DNA from: SG8-4 sp964598225
GTDB taxonomy: Bacteria > Planctomycetota > Phycisphaerae > Sedimentisphaerales > Anaerobacaceae
Assembly (NCBI GenBank): GCA_964598225.1
Contig: CAZRBG010000004.1
Location: 62,001-126,000, forward strand
Direction: 5' to 3'
Length of the DNA: 64,000 bases
In this document: piece by piece, positions 53,464 through 61,667 of the stretch
Layout of the letters: every line of letters begins with the position of its first letter
How positions within the stretch are numbered: the first letter of the stretch is position 1
Notes under the pieces: model-generated
The model's input: only the letters and a program-made list of their open reading frames with translations
Told to the model about the DNA's origin: nothing
The model's database searches: none
Position numbers and translations under genes: made by a program

Positions 53464-53719
53464 GCGCAGAAACCTACCAGAATGCCGAAACTCATTCAAG
53501 CAAATTACCTTGCCCCTGAGCCGGCTCAGGCCGAATTTCCGTTAGTAGCCGTACTGAAAGCTCACATGACGTCACTGCGAAGCTCGCGCTGTCGCCTCCT
53601 ACTGTCCTTTTCCGGACGGATTTGACTTTTCGCGATTTACGCACTATTGTGGTACTCTTGATACCGAAAGACAAGAGAAACAGAGAAAATGGACCAAAGC
53701 TGAATGAAGGAACCATATC

Positions 53720-54127
53720 ATGTCTACTCGATACCGAATTATTACCACACTACTGATTCTTACTTGTGTTGCGGCTCTTACCGGCTGCAAGGACGGCCCG
53801 ATACCGCCGAAGCAAACGGAGGATACCGAGCCCAACGTACCTGAGCCGAATGTAACGGAGCCTAACGAGCCGCCGTCAACCGATATCCCGAAAAGGCCGC
53901 CCAAGGATACATTCGAAATAACGGGAACCGTCGTATACAAGAGCATAGAAGGCGGATTCTACGCCATCGATGGCGACAACGGCAGAAAGTACAACCCGAT
54001 CAACCTGCCCGAAGAATTCAAAAAAGACGGCCTGAAAGTAAAACTAACCGCCCGCCTAAAAAAAGACGCCGTCAGCTTCCAAATGTATGGTTCGATTATT
54101 GAGGTGGTGAATATCGCCCACCAATGA
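53720..54127 (+). CDS. Uncharacterised lipoprotein
   Basis: The 135-aa protein has GAAGG about 10 bases ahead of its ATG, and a lipoprotein signal (T-T-L-L-I-L-T-C-V-A-A-L-T-G-C, Cys23 lipidated). A Pro/Glu/Asn-rich linker of about 40 residues follows, then a small beta domain (F-E-I-T-G-T-V-V-Y-K-S-I-E-G-G-F-Y-A-I-D-G-D-N-G). No enzyme motif is visible. It resembles other small planctomycete surface lipoproteins in layout only. Confidence 0.8.
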   Translation: MSTRYRIITTLLILTCVAALTGCKDGPIPPKQTEDTEPNVPEPNVTEPNEPPSTDIPKRPPKDTFEITGTVVYKSIEGGFYAIDGDNGRKYNPINLPEEFKKDGLKVKLTARLKKDAVSFQMYGSIIEVVNIAHQ

Positions 54128-54205
54128 GTTGAGAATAAGCAATTTGAGTAGAACCTTTGTTAAATCTTGGCCACGAGATGGAGGAGTTATTGAAAGGGAA
54201 AGTTT

Positions 54206-54751
54206 GTGGAATACATAGGTATTGCAATCGCAATCGTGTCGCTTTTACTGTCACTTTATGCTGTGCGGCTGGGTCAGAAGAATCGGAGTTACGATCTTCT
54301 GTTTAAGTTTTACACCGACCTTAAGCTTAAAGAGCCTAAACAGGCAGACGATATCGAACATATAGTTCCGCCTAGTCCGAACGAAATGGATGAGGAAGAA
54401 CAATTTATGCGCATGCACAATAGTAAAGTAATACAAGAAAACATCGAAGCTAAGTTCAATTTATTGTGTTATGCTGTATTGAAGCACCAAATTCCGATAG
54501 GTGAATTTTTTACGCTCTTTGCACCCTATCTGCAGATGCGGATGGAGTTCTGGCCAAGGTATGGTACTCACAGAATAGGGAATTACCCATACACGGCCCG
54601 AGTGATTGACAAGTGTATGAGGAAAGGAATGCTACCAATCTGTAAGAATAGAAATTACGACAAAAAACGGAGGGGAAAGCTACGCTATTGGAAGGATGGG
54701 GCAGAAGCATTCGAAGAAATGCATCAAAATATATTGGAGAAGTCAAAGTAA
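54206..54751 (+). CDS. Uncharacterised protein with N-terminal membrane helix
   Basis: The 181-aa protein starts with GTG, has GGGAAAG upstream, and carries a single membrane segment at residues 4-20 (I-G-I-A-I-A-I-V-S-L-L-L-S-L-Y). The rest is mostly helical and basic (R-S-Y-D-L-L-F-K-F-Y-T-D-L, R-M-E-F-W-P-R-Y-G-T). I recognise no family. It is AT-rich in a stretch that differs from the neighbouring argJ region. It may be part of the same accessory patch as the TIR gene. Confidence 0.6.
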   Translation: MEYIGIAIAIVSLLLSLYAVRLGQKNRSYDLLFKFYTDLKLKEPKQADDIEHIVPPSPNEMDEEEQFMRMHNSKVIQENIEAKFNLLCYAVLKHQIPIGEFFTLFAPYLQMRMEFWPRYGTHRIGNYPYTARVIDKCMRKGMLPICKNRNYDKKRRGKLRYWKDGAEAFEEMHQNILEKSK

Positions 54752-54820
54752 GTAGGATGGACAACACAATTGTCAATGTTTACCAACAGAGAAATTGTGA
54801 TTGGTGAATGAGGGACCGCA

Positions 54821-54840
54821 TGGGCAGGTGGACTTGCCCA
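54821..54840. repeat. TGGGCA...TGCCCA stem-loop (left of the TIR gene)
   Basis: TGGGCA and TGCCCA at the ends of this 20-base stretch pair in a stem-loop just before the TIR gene. A related stem GGGCAAG-ATCG-CTTGCCC lies after it at 55752-55769. Both are followed by CATCC/CATGC. They look like copies of one dispersed family. Confidence 0.4.
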
Positions 54841-54850
54841 TCCAACAATC

Positions 54851-55729
54851 ATGAGTTCAGTTTTCATAAGCTATTCGCACCGAGATAAATCCTTTGCTAA
54901 AAGGCTGGCAAAAGACTTGCGGGATGAAGGTCATATTGTATGGACTGATGAGGCAGAGATTCGAGTTGGTGACTCACTAATAGAAAAGATGAGAGCAGCG
55001 ATTGATGCTGTGGATTTTGTTGCCGCGATAGTATCCTCAACGTCAATTGATAGTAACTGGGTAAAGAAAGAATTGGACTTGGCATCAAACCGAGAAATGA
55101 GCGAAAATCGAGTGGTCGTTTTGCCTATTTTGCTGGACGATGTCGAATTACCTGGATTTCTCAAAGGTAAGTTCTACGCAGATTTCAGAAAGCCGGAAAG
55201 ATATCAAAAGGCTCTAAATGAAATACTTGATCGGCTCGAACCAGAAACCTCGGTTCCCGATCTTTCTTCGGAGAGAATGCTAATCCGTCCATATTTGCTA
55301 ATAGAGACACCAGCCCATAGTTGGCTGAGGGTGCCCTTATCAGAATTAGGCTTCATCCGGTTAATGAGTAGGTCACTGCATAGATCGGGACCCTGGGATT
55401 AGATCGAGAGAAAAATCGTTTGGGCAGATGGCCAAATTAGGGCAGCCAGGGGGGTAATTTGGACATCTGGGGCCCCGAACGATTTTTCTCGGTCTTTGGG
55501 GATCGCTATGTTACCTACGCATTAACCGGATGAACCAGAATTAGATCAGTTAGGTATTCGCGATGATATAACTGAGTACTCGTATGGAGATAATCTTTAC
55601 GCTTATCTTGAGGAAGACGATGATATGACGACATTTATTGAAGCCAAGGAAAAAGAACGCGGTGACGGTTACGATGTTGAAGAGGAGAGCTTCACCTTGT
55701 TCGTTGACGAATTTCCTTTAAAGGATTAG
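54851..55729 (+). pseudogene. TIR-domain protein gene interrupted by a palindromic element
   Basis: The first 166 codons encode a TIR domain: M-S-S-V-F-I-S-Y-S-H-R-D-K-S-F-A, then W-T-D-E-A-E-I-R-V-G-D-S-L, F-V-A-A-I-V-S-S-T-S-I-D-S-N-W-V-K-K-E-L (with the E of the NADase-type site) and V-V-V-L-P-I-L-L-D-D-V-E-L. A 186-bp insertion at 55350 adds 17 foreign residues and a stop at 55400-55402. Skipping the insertion and one 9-bp duplicate, the frame continues D-Q-L-G-I-R-D-D-I-T-E-Y to a stop at 55727-55729, for an ancestral 227-aa protein. TIR proteins often degrade NAD in defence. The present product may still contain a complete TIR domain. Confidence 0.85.
55350..55535. mobile_element. 186-bp MITE-like palindromic element with 9-bp target duplication
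   Basis: Both ends carry a perfect 15-bp terminal inverted repeat (TTCATCCGGTTAATG at 55352-55366; its reverse complement at 55520-55534). Longer inner arms also pair: GAGAAAAATCGTT with AACGATTTTTCTC, and CAGATGGCCAAATTA with TAATTTGGACATCTG (one mismatch). So the whole unit is a near hairpin with a short central loop. CAGAATTAG occurs at 55341-55349 and 55536-55544, a 9-bp target duplication. There is no transposase, so it must have been mobilised in trans. Confidence 0.88.
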
Positions 55730-56963
55730 GCTGTAGGATAAGCAAACCACAGGGCAAGATCGCTTGCCCATGCTGAACGAGAGGTGGGTTGTTGTTAGAG
55801 AGTCAGAAACCGCATGGGCTGCAATGACTTCGCGTATTATGAAGCTGGGTGTTTTTGGATTTAACGCTTTGAGGGCGATAGCATTAATCAGCGAAATCAG
55901 CGCAATCCGCGGTTATTCTCATATTTTGTAAGAATATATTTGAAAATATCGAATAATTATGTTAATATACATAACTAACATACATATAGGATAATCAGGT
56001 TCCAACATTGACCATCCATTCGGCTTCGCTCAGGACGTGTTTATTATTGACTATTGAATATTGACCCTGCTACCTCGGCGTTACTCGGGACAGGCTTGGC
56101 AGGGAGGAAAATACAATTTCTTGGGAGACTGCTGCACGTTTACAGAGTAAATAAGGAGTAAGGGCTGTGAATATAAGGACTTACACACCGTTCAACCTGG
56201 CTCATAACAACTTTCGGATTCCTGTTCCGCCGAGTCCGGGCATTGAATTACGTTTCGGCAGCGAATTGGCTGCAAGCAACGGTTGGCCGCCAAACAGCAT
56301 GCTCTGGAATCTTGCCACAGTCTCTTTCTTGGTGTGAATTCGTGTTCATTCGTGGTTTCCAAAATAATGCGAAACAAAGCCAATTTGCGAAAGGATAGAA
56401 TGACATAAACGTTATGATGATAGAAGGTTATGTAAAAAACTGTACGGTTTTAGGGCAGTGGAATAAAGCCAATTCAAAACCAAATAACTGGATTCCCGCC
56501 TGCGCGGGAATGACAGAGGTGGGGCGGGTATCGAAAAATGCGAAACGAACCCAATTTTGGGAGAGGCTTAAGGAACGTAACATTTTTGCTGGCAGATAGT
56601 TACGATAATTTACTCGATTTTAGGGCGTTTGAAACGAACCCAATTTGAGGATGACAGACGATATCGGCGTGACTGAATAGGGTTGTGAGGCGGGATGGTG
56701 GCAAGAGCGTCTCGCCCTTGGGTCGCGAGGCCGTCCCGGCCTTGCTAATTTACAGGACGAGGGTAAGTCTGTCCCCGCCGAAAGGCGTCCCAAAGGGAGA
56801 GCACAGTCGAGGGAATGGCCTTGCTACGTTACAAGGGCAAATGCAATCAGTACGTTACAAGGGCGAGACGCCCTCGCCACGCGCGGACGGTCCTAGGGAC
56901 TTCTTGCGGAGGACGTCCGCGACACGGATGGTTTGCGGCGTCACTACGAACGTGCCGGGATTT
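55730..56963. repeat. Repeat-rich intergenic tract
   Basis: This 1.23-kb stretch has no credible gene. It holds a GGGCAAG/CTTGCCC stem-loop (55752-55769), TTGACTATTGAATATTGACC-type units (56041-56064), a palindromic ATTCCCGCCTGCGCGGGAAT (near 56492-56511), two copies of GAAACGAACCCAATTT (near 56541 and 56632), and GC-rich blocks with CGTTACAAGGGC twice (near 56826 and 56852) and CTCGCCCTTG/GACGCCCTCGCC. ORFs in it (e.g. 56192-56383, 56414-56599, 56685-56996) read through repeats. It lies downstream of the TIR gene and ends at the ThuA-like gene. Confidence 0.7.
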
Positions 56964-57920
56964 TTATTCGGCCAGCTCGATGCCTCGCATTACTAACGGA
57001 TCGAATCTATATGGTGATTCTCCGGCGGCCCAGGCCATGCCGCGAAGTAACAGAATACGGAAATACGGGTCGTCGAACGTCCAGGTGTAGTGGCCGAGGA
57101 TGCAGGTGAAGACGCGTCCTTTGCCGTGCTCGCGGATGTAGAACATCGGTTCCGGCTCTGTTTCTTTTGAGTCCTTGCTTATGGTTTCGTCGGATGTTAC
57201 CAGGACCGTGACTTTACTGAGGTCGCCCGTGAGGGGCCAGTAAGGCTCGTCCAGGACACGAATCGTACCGGGCAAACCAGCGCAGATCGGATGGTCCGGC
57301 GCCGCGATTTTCAGGTCCATCCGGCCGTGGCGCCATCGCGTCTGGCCTTGTTTCCACGCCAGCCCGATTAGCTCGGCCAGTTCATCATCGAAGTCTTTCT
57401 CCTTCGGTGCGATTACAGCCGGGTGCATTATGACAATGCCGCCGCCGCGACTCATGTACCGCTTCGCCTGCTGAAGTTTCTCCCGGTCCCACTGGACGTA
57501 GCAGAAGAAGGCGATCAGGTCTGCCTTCTCGAATTGCTCTTCGTTCGGCCAGCCGTAAGCCGTCGATACATTCACCCTCGGCGTGCCGGCAAGGGCCTTC
57601 CTCCGTCGTTTAGGTGGCGGGCCGAACATATTGACTTGCTTTGCCTTGCCGGCTTTCCTGCCGCCGAGCAGGACAGCCCACCGTTTCTGCCATAGTGGAT
57701 AATCGTGCTCGTTCTCACCGTGATCCTTCTTGAATGCGATAAGAACGACGTTCATTTCATTGAGCTTGTTCCGTGCCGGTGGTTTCGGCGCTTTGGCAAG
57801 AACTGCTTCAATGTCGCCGCGGCTGCGCGGTTTCGGCGGTTCGACGGCCCATGAATCCGATGTCAACTGCGTACCAACAGTTACCAGTAATAACACACAA
57901 ATGATCGCTCTTGTTATCAT
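56964..57920 (-). CDS. ThuA-like (trehalose-utilisation/glutamine amidotransferase-fold) exported protein
   Basis: The 318-aa protein has a signal sequence (M-I-T-R-A-I-I-C-V-L-L-L-V-T-V-G-T-Q-L) and a ThuA-like class I amidotransferase fold: V-L-I-A-F-K-K-D-H-G-E-N-E-H-D-Y, A-D-L-I-A-F-F-C-Y, G-G-G-I-V-I-M-H-P-A, then D-H-P-I-C-A-G-L-P and G-K-G-R-V-F-T-C-I-L-G-H-Y-T-W. Such proteins are abundant in planctomycetes, often next to sugar oxidoreductases like the GFO/IDH/MocA gene 245 bp away. The catalytic triad of true amidotransferases is not apparent. Confidence 0.82.
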   Translation of the reverse strand: MITRAIICVLLLVTVGTQLTSDSWAVEPPKPRSRGDIEAVLAKAPKPPARNKLNEMNVVLIAFKKDHGENEHDYPLWQKRWAVLLGGRKAGKAKQVNMFGPPPKRRRKALAGTPRVNVSTAYGWPNEEQFEKADLIAFFCYVQWDREKLQQAKRYMSRGGGIVIMHPAVIAPKEKDFDDELAELIGLAWKQGQTRWRHGRMDLKIAAPDHPICAGLPGTIRVLDEPYWPLTGDLSKVTVLVTSDETISKDSKETEPEPMFYIREHGKGRVFTCILGHYTWTFDDPYFRILLLRGMAWAAGESPYRFDPLVMRGIELAE

Positions 57921-58165
57921 AACTTCTCCTTTTCAATTTGTGCCATCAGAGAGAGACTACCAAATTCAAAGTAGTATTAATATCGCAGTATGCCGTCGAA
58001 GTTGCAAGTGGGAAGAGGTTGGCTTGTGAGATAATTCCGCCCTTAAGATAAATTCATTTAGTGCCCGGATACTTGCCCGGCGGCTCCAACTCTGTTAGTA
58101 TCTTCTGATATTGTCTGACTTTCGGGTCCTGAAAGGGAGAATTATTTATGCAACAGGAGAAAAAA

Positions 58166-59515
58166 ATGGAATCGATAGATCGAAGGAAATTTCTGAAGGG
58201 CTCCATCGGTGCGGCGACGTCTCTTACGGTCCTGTCATCGGGCCGCGGTTCGGATGCCGCGAACAAGGTGGTTATGGGAATTATGGGTGTCGGCGGCAGA
58301 GGGCGCGCGCTGCTGACCAGCCTTGTGAAAAGGTCGGACGTGTACATCAAGTATATTTGCGATGCTGACACGAGGGCCTATGGCCCGGCTGCCGAGATCG
58401 TCATGGAAGGGCACGATTACAGGCCCAAGTTCGTGCAAGATTTTCGGAAGATGCTCGAGGACCCGGAGGTCGATGCGATCATCGTGGCGACTTCGGACCG
58501 CTGGCACGCGCTAGGGACAATAATGGCCTGCCAGGCGGGTAAGGATGTCTACGTGGAAAAGCCGCTCTCGCTGAGCATCTGGGACGGCAGGAAAATGGTC
58601 GAGGCGGCACGAAAGTATGAGCGGGTCGTCCAGGTCGGCACTCAAAGCCGCAGCGCCCCTTACGCCGACAAGGCCGCCGAGTACATTCGAAGCGGCAAAC
58701 TGGGCGATGTCCGTCTGGCTCGCGTGTTCCTCATGCAGAACTCGCCTCCGATCAGAGTAGCCGACGTGCAGCCCGTTCCCGAAGGACTGGACTACGACCT
58801 CTGGTGCGGCCCGTCGCCGATGCTGCCTTATCGCCCGGGACGGTGGTTCTGGCGCCTCTGGGATTTCTACGTAGGCTACATCATGGCCGATATGACCCAC
58901 CAGATCGATCTCGCTCGGTACGTGCTGGGCAAAGAATACCCCGACAGCGTCTGCAATGCCGGAGGAGTGTACCATTTCGATGACGGCAGAGAGCAGCCCG
59001 ATACACAGTTCGCGACGTTAGAATTCGGCACACTCACGATGCTCTTCGAAGCGTCTCTCTGGTCGCCCTATATGCACCGGATTGTACACCTGCCGCCTTC
59101 CGCAGAGTATCCCGACTGGCCGTTCTCGGCGACGAAGGTCGAGATATGCGGAACCAAAGGCTTCATGTGTCTCGGCAGGCACGGCGGCGGCTTTCAGGTC
59201 TTCGAAGGCGATCCGCGAGTTCGCCGGAGCAAGGCGGTGGTCTCGGAACCGGCGGGATTAAAGTTCGGCACCATAGTCGGTGCGCATTTCGACAACTTTA
59301 TCGATTGTATCCGCACGCGAAAGCGACCCAAGGCCGACGTAGAGCAGGCCCACATTTCGATGGCGTTGTGCCATATTGCCAACATTTCCTATCGGGTTGG
59401 AAACCGCAAGCTGAAGTTTGAGGGCGCAACAGAAACGTTCGGCGATGACGCCGAAGCCAATAAATACCTCAAAGCAAACTACAGGAAACCCTGGGTGGTG
59501 CCTGAGAAAGTGTGA
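58166..59515 (+). CDS. Tat-exported GFO/IDH/MocA-family oxidoreductase
   Basis: The protein starts M-E-S-I-D-R-R-K-F-L-K-G-S-I-G-A-A-T-S, a twin-arginine signal, and continues M-G-I-M-G-V-G-G-R-G-R-A-L-L (NAD-binding loop), V-D-A-I-I-V-A-T-S-D-R-W-H, the family K-x-V-x-x-E-K-P-L-S (here V-Y-V-E-K-P-L-S-L), V-Q-V-G-T-Q-S-R-S and C-terminal M-A-D-M-T-H-Q-I-D. AGGAG lies seven bases before ATG 58166; ATG 58148 is possible too. Members carry out NAD-dependent sugar reactions such as glycoside hydrolysis or dehydrogenation. The substrate is unknown. It is divergent from the ThuA-like gene. Confidence 0.92.
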   Translation: MESIDRRKFLKGSIGAATSLTVLSSGRGSDAANKVVMGIMGVGGRGRALLTSLVKRSDVYIKYICDADTRAYGPAAEIVMEGHDYRPKFVQDFRKMLEDPEVDAIIVATSDRWHALGTIMACQAGKDVYVEKPLSLSIWDGRKMVEAARKYERVVQVGTQSRSAPYADKAAEYIRSGKLGDVRLARVFLMQNSPPIRVADVQPVPEGLDYDLWCGPSPMLPYRPGRWFWRLWDFYVGYIMADMTHQIDLARYVLGKEYPDSVCNAGGVYHFDDGREQPDTQFATLEFGTLTMLFEASLWSPYMHRIVHLPPSAEYPDWPFSATKVEICGTKGFMCLGRHGGGFQVFEGDPRVRRSKAVVSEPAGLKFGTIVGAHFDNFIDCIRTRKRPKADVEQAHISMALCHIANISYRVGNRKLKFEGATETFGDDAEANKYLKANYRKPWVVPEKV

Positions 59516-59548
59516 TCGAGTGCAGAGACGTTCAAAGCGCGAGCCGGT

Positions 59549-59965
59549 CTATGCCGGTTCGCCGGCCGGCTGCACCTCACTCTGCGCGCCGAACTTCAGG
59601 ATACATTTGATAATGTCGGACCTGCTGATGACCCCTACGACTTTGCCGTCGGAAGTGACCGGAACTCTGCGAATGGCGTTGTCTCTGAGACAATAGCAGA
59701 CGTCGAGAAGGCGCTCGTGCTGCTCGAAGTGGATAGCCGGCTGTGACATGAAATCGCTGACCGTCCGGTCCTTTTCTTCATCAAACGTGTGGAACAGTCT
59801 CAGGGCATCCTGTTCCGAAAGGATGCCCAGGAGCGTCTTGTCTTCCTCCACGACGGGGATGCCGGTAACGTTGTTCTTTGCCATCAGCCTTAACGCCTCG
59901 ATTATCGGAGTGTCTCTCTTGATGCAGATTACTTCCTTGGTCATTACGTCTTGAGTCTTTAACAT
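59549..59965 (-). CDS. CBS-domain pair protein
   Basis: The 138-aa protein consists of two CBS motifs: M-T-K-E-V-I-C-I-K-R-D-T-P-I-I-E-A-L-R-L-M, N-V-T-G-I-P-V-V-E-E-D-K-T-L-L-G-I-L-S-E-Q-D-A-L, then a second with R-R-V-P-V-T-S-D-G-K-V-V-G-V-I-S-R-S-D-I-I. It resembles the CBS protein at 30604. Convergent with the oxidoreductase gene. The ligand is unknown. Confidence 0.88.
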   Translation of the reverse strand: MLKTQDVMTKEVICIKRDTPIIEALRLMAKNNVTGIPVVEEDKTLLGILSEQDALRLFHTFDEEKDRTVSDFMSQPAIHFEQHERLLDVCYCLRDNAIRRVPVTSDGKVVGVISRSDIIKCILKFGAQSEVQPAGEPA

Positions 59966-60224
59966 TGCACAGCCCCCAGTGAGCCTGTCGGCCCATTAAC
60001 ATAAACACCGGTTGCAAATCCCAAACCGTCGCCTTCTACTGTAAGTATCGGCACAAGCCGGTGAAACTTAAGTAGATTCCCTTATTTCGGCCCGCAAACC
60101 GGTTCGTTTTTTGCATTTGGTTCGGTAGCGCAGCGCGCAGGGGACTCCGGATTTGCGATATCGTTTCTGTGGACTTCCTCCGGAGGGCGTCGGCGGCGGC
60201 AGAAAGTCAATTGTTGGCATGGAT

Positions 60225-61667
60225 TTATCCGACCGATCGGAGGTGCTCTATCAGGGCGCGTAGCTGCTCGATCGTGAGGAACAGTACCGACATGAGTGCA
60301 ATAATCCACATGGCGGGTTTTATGTCTCTCATTTTGCCCGCTACGATCTTGATCAGAACGAACGAGACGAAACCGAAGGCCAGGCCCGTGCTGATGCTGT
60401 AGCTCAGAGCGATCATCACCATAATGATAAACGCCGGGAAGGCTTCCTCCATGTTGGTAAAGTCGATCCGCCGGACCTCTTTCATCATGTACAATCCGAC
60501 CATGATAAGCGCCGGGGCCGTGGCGTATCCGGGCACGATGCGGACCACCGGCACGAACAGGACCGTCAGCAGGAACAGAATGCCGGTCGTAACGGCGGTC
60601 AGACCCGTGCGGCCGCCTTGCTCGATTCCCGCCGCCGATTCCATGTACGCCGTCGTCGTGGAAGTGCCGAATAAGGCGCCGATCATGGTTGCGATAGCGT
60701 CGATGCCGAGCAGCCGATCCAGGCCCTCTATCCTGAACTCCGAGGGACGAGAGGACGATGGACGATGGGCGAGTGGTCCCTCGTCTTTTTGTCTATCGTC
60801 CCTGCTCTTTTCGTTGCCGTCTCTAACAATAGACTCATCGACCATGCCCGCCTGGTGACAGCACGCTACCAGCGTGCCCACGCTGTCGAACATGTCGATG
60901 AACATCAGGGTGAAAATGCTGCCGGCGAAGCCCCACTTCAGAGCGCCGATGATGTCCAGTCGAAGCGAGACCGCTCGAAGGTTCATATCGAGCGATATCA
61001 GCTTTTCCGGCGTCTCCACTTTTCCTAACGCTATCGCCAGCAATGTTGAGGAGAGAATGCCGAGGACGAGGCCGCCCTTTAACTTCTTAATCTCACAATA
61101 CACCATTATCAGAAGGCCGAATAAGCCGATGAGAACGGATGAAGTCAGAGGCCCGGCGCTGACGAGCGTATGCGGATCGTTAACGACGATGCCCAGCTTG
61201 ACAAGACCCATAAAGGTGATGAACAAGCCGATGCCGACCGCGATCGCCGAGATAAGAGATGGCGGGATGGACTCTACGAGTCTCTTCCGGAGTCCCAGCA
61301 GCGTCAGTATCAAAAAGAACAGGCCGGAGATGAACACGACGCCGAGCGCGGTCTGCCAATCCATTTTTCCCGAGCTGACCAGATACGCGAAAAAGGCGTT
61401 GAGGCCCATGCCGGGCGCCATTGCGATGGGCGCCTTTGCAAAAATCCCGACGATAAGCGATGCAAGGCCCGTTACCAGGCACGTCACTGCAATCAGGGCC
61501 TGTTTGTCCATCCGCTCGATGTCGCCCACCTCCATCCCTTCGAGGCTGAGGATGGACGGATTGACGAAGACGATGTATGCCATCGTGAGAAAAGTAGTCA
61601 CGCCCGCGACAATTTCTATTTTGGGATTCGTTTGCTTTTCCGATAGTCCGAAGTGCTCATCGAGCAT
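60225..61667 (-). CDS. NCS2-family purine permease (AzgA-like) with an inserted hydrophilic loop
   Basis: From ATG 61667 (GGGAG seven bases upstream) the 480-aa protein has about 12 membrane segments. The start M-L-D-E-H-F-G-L-S-E-K-Q-T-N and G-V-T-T-F-L-T-M-A-Y-I-V-F-V-N-P, the A-P-G-M-G-L-N-A-F-F-A-Y and the G-A-L-F-G-T-S-T-T-T-A-Y-M-E-S-A-A-G blocks mark the AzgA branch, proton symporters of adenine, guanine or hypoxanthine. Between two conserved parts is an extra ~30-residue hydrophilic run (D-G-N-E-K-S-R-D-D-R-Q-K to S-S-S-R-P-S-E-F) that looks like intergenic repeat DNA. The start overlaps the end of the nucleosidase gene by 11 bases. Confidence 0.92.
   Translation of the reverse strand: MLDEHFGLSEKQTNPKIEIVAGVTTFLTMAYIVFVNPSILSLEGMEVGDIERMDKQALIAVTCLVTGLASLIVGIFAKAPIAMAPGMGLNAFFAYLVSSGKMDWQTALGVVFISGLFFLILTLLGLRKRLVESIPPSLISAIAVGIGLFITFMGLVKLGIVVNDPHTLVSAGPLTSSVLIGLFGLLIMVYCEIKKLKGGLVLGILSSTLLAIALGKVETPEKLISLDMNLRAVSLRLDIIGALKWGFAGSIFTLMFIDMFDSVGTLVACCHQAGMVDESIVRDGNEKSRDDRQKDEGPLAHRPSSSRPSEFRIEGLDRLLGIDAIATMIGALFGTSTTTAYMESAAGIEQGGRTGLTAVTTGILFLLTVLFVPVVRIVPGYATAPALIMVGLYMMKEVRRIDFTNMEEAFPAFIIMVMIALSYSISTGLAFGFVSFVLIKIVAGKMRDIKPAMWIIALMSVLFLTIEQLRALIEHLRSVG

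Noticed and set aside
56192..56383. Short ORFs in 56.2-57.0 kb (minus 56192-56383; plus 56414-56599 and 56685-56996)
   Set aside because: They read through repeated motifs (e.g. GAAACGAACCCAATT), which give chance peptides in several planctomycetes.
55730..56963. CRISPR array in the repeat tract
   Set aside because: Repeats are few, differ in length and spacing, and have no regular repeat-spacer pattern; no cas gene is in the window.
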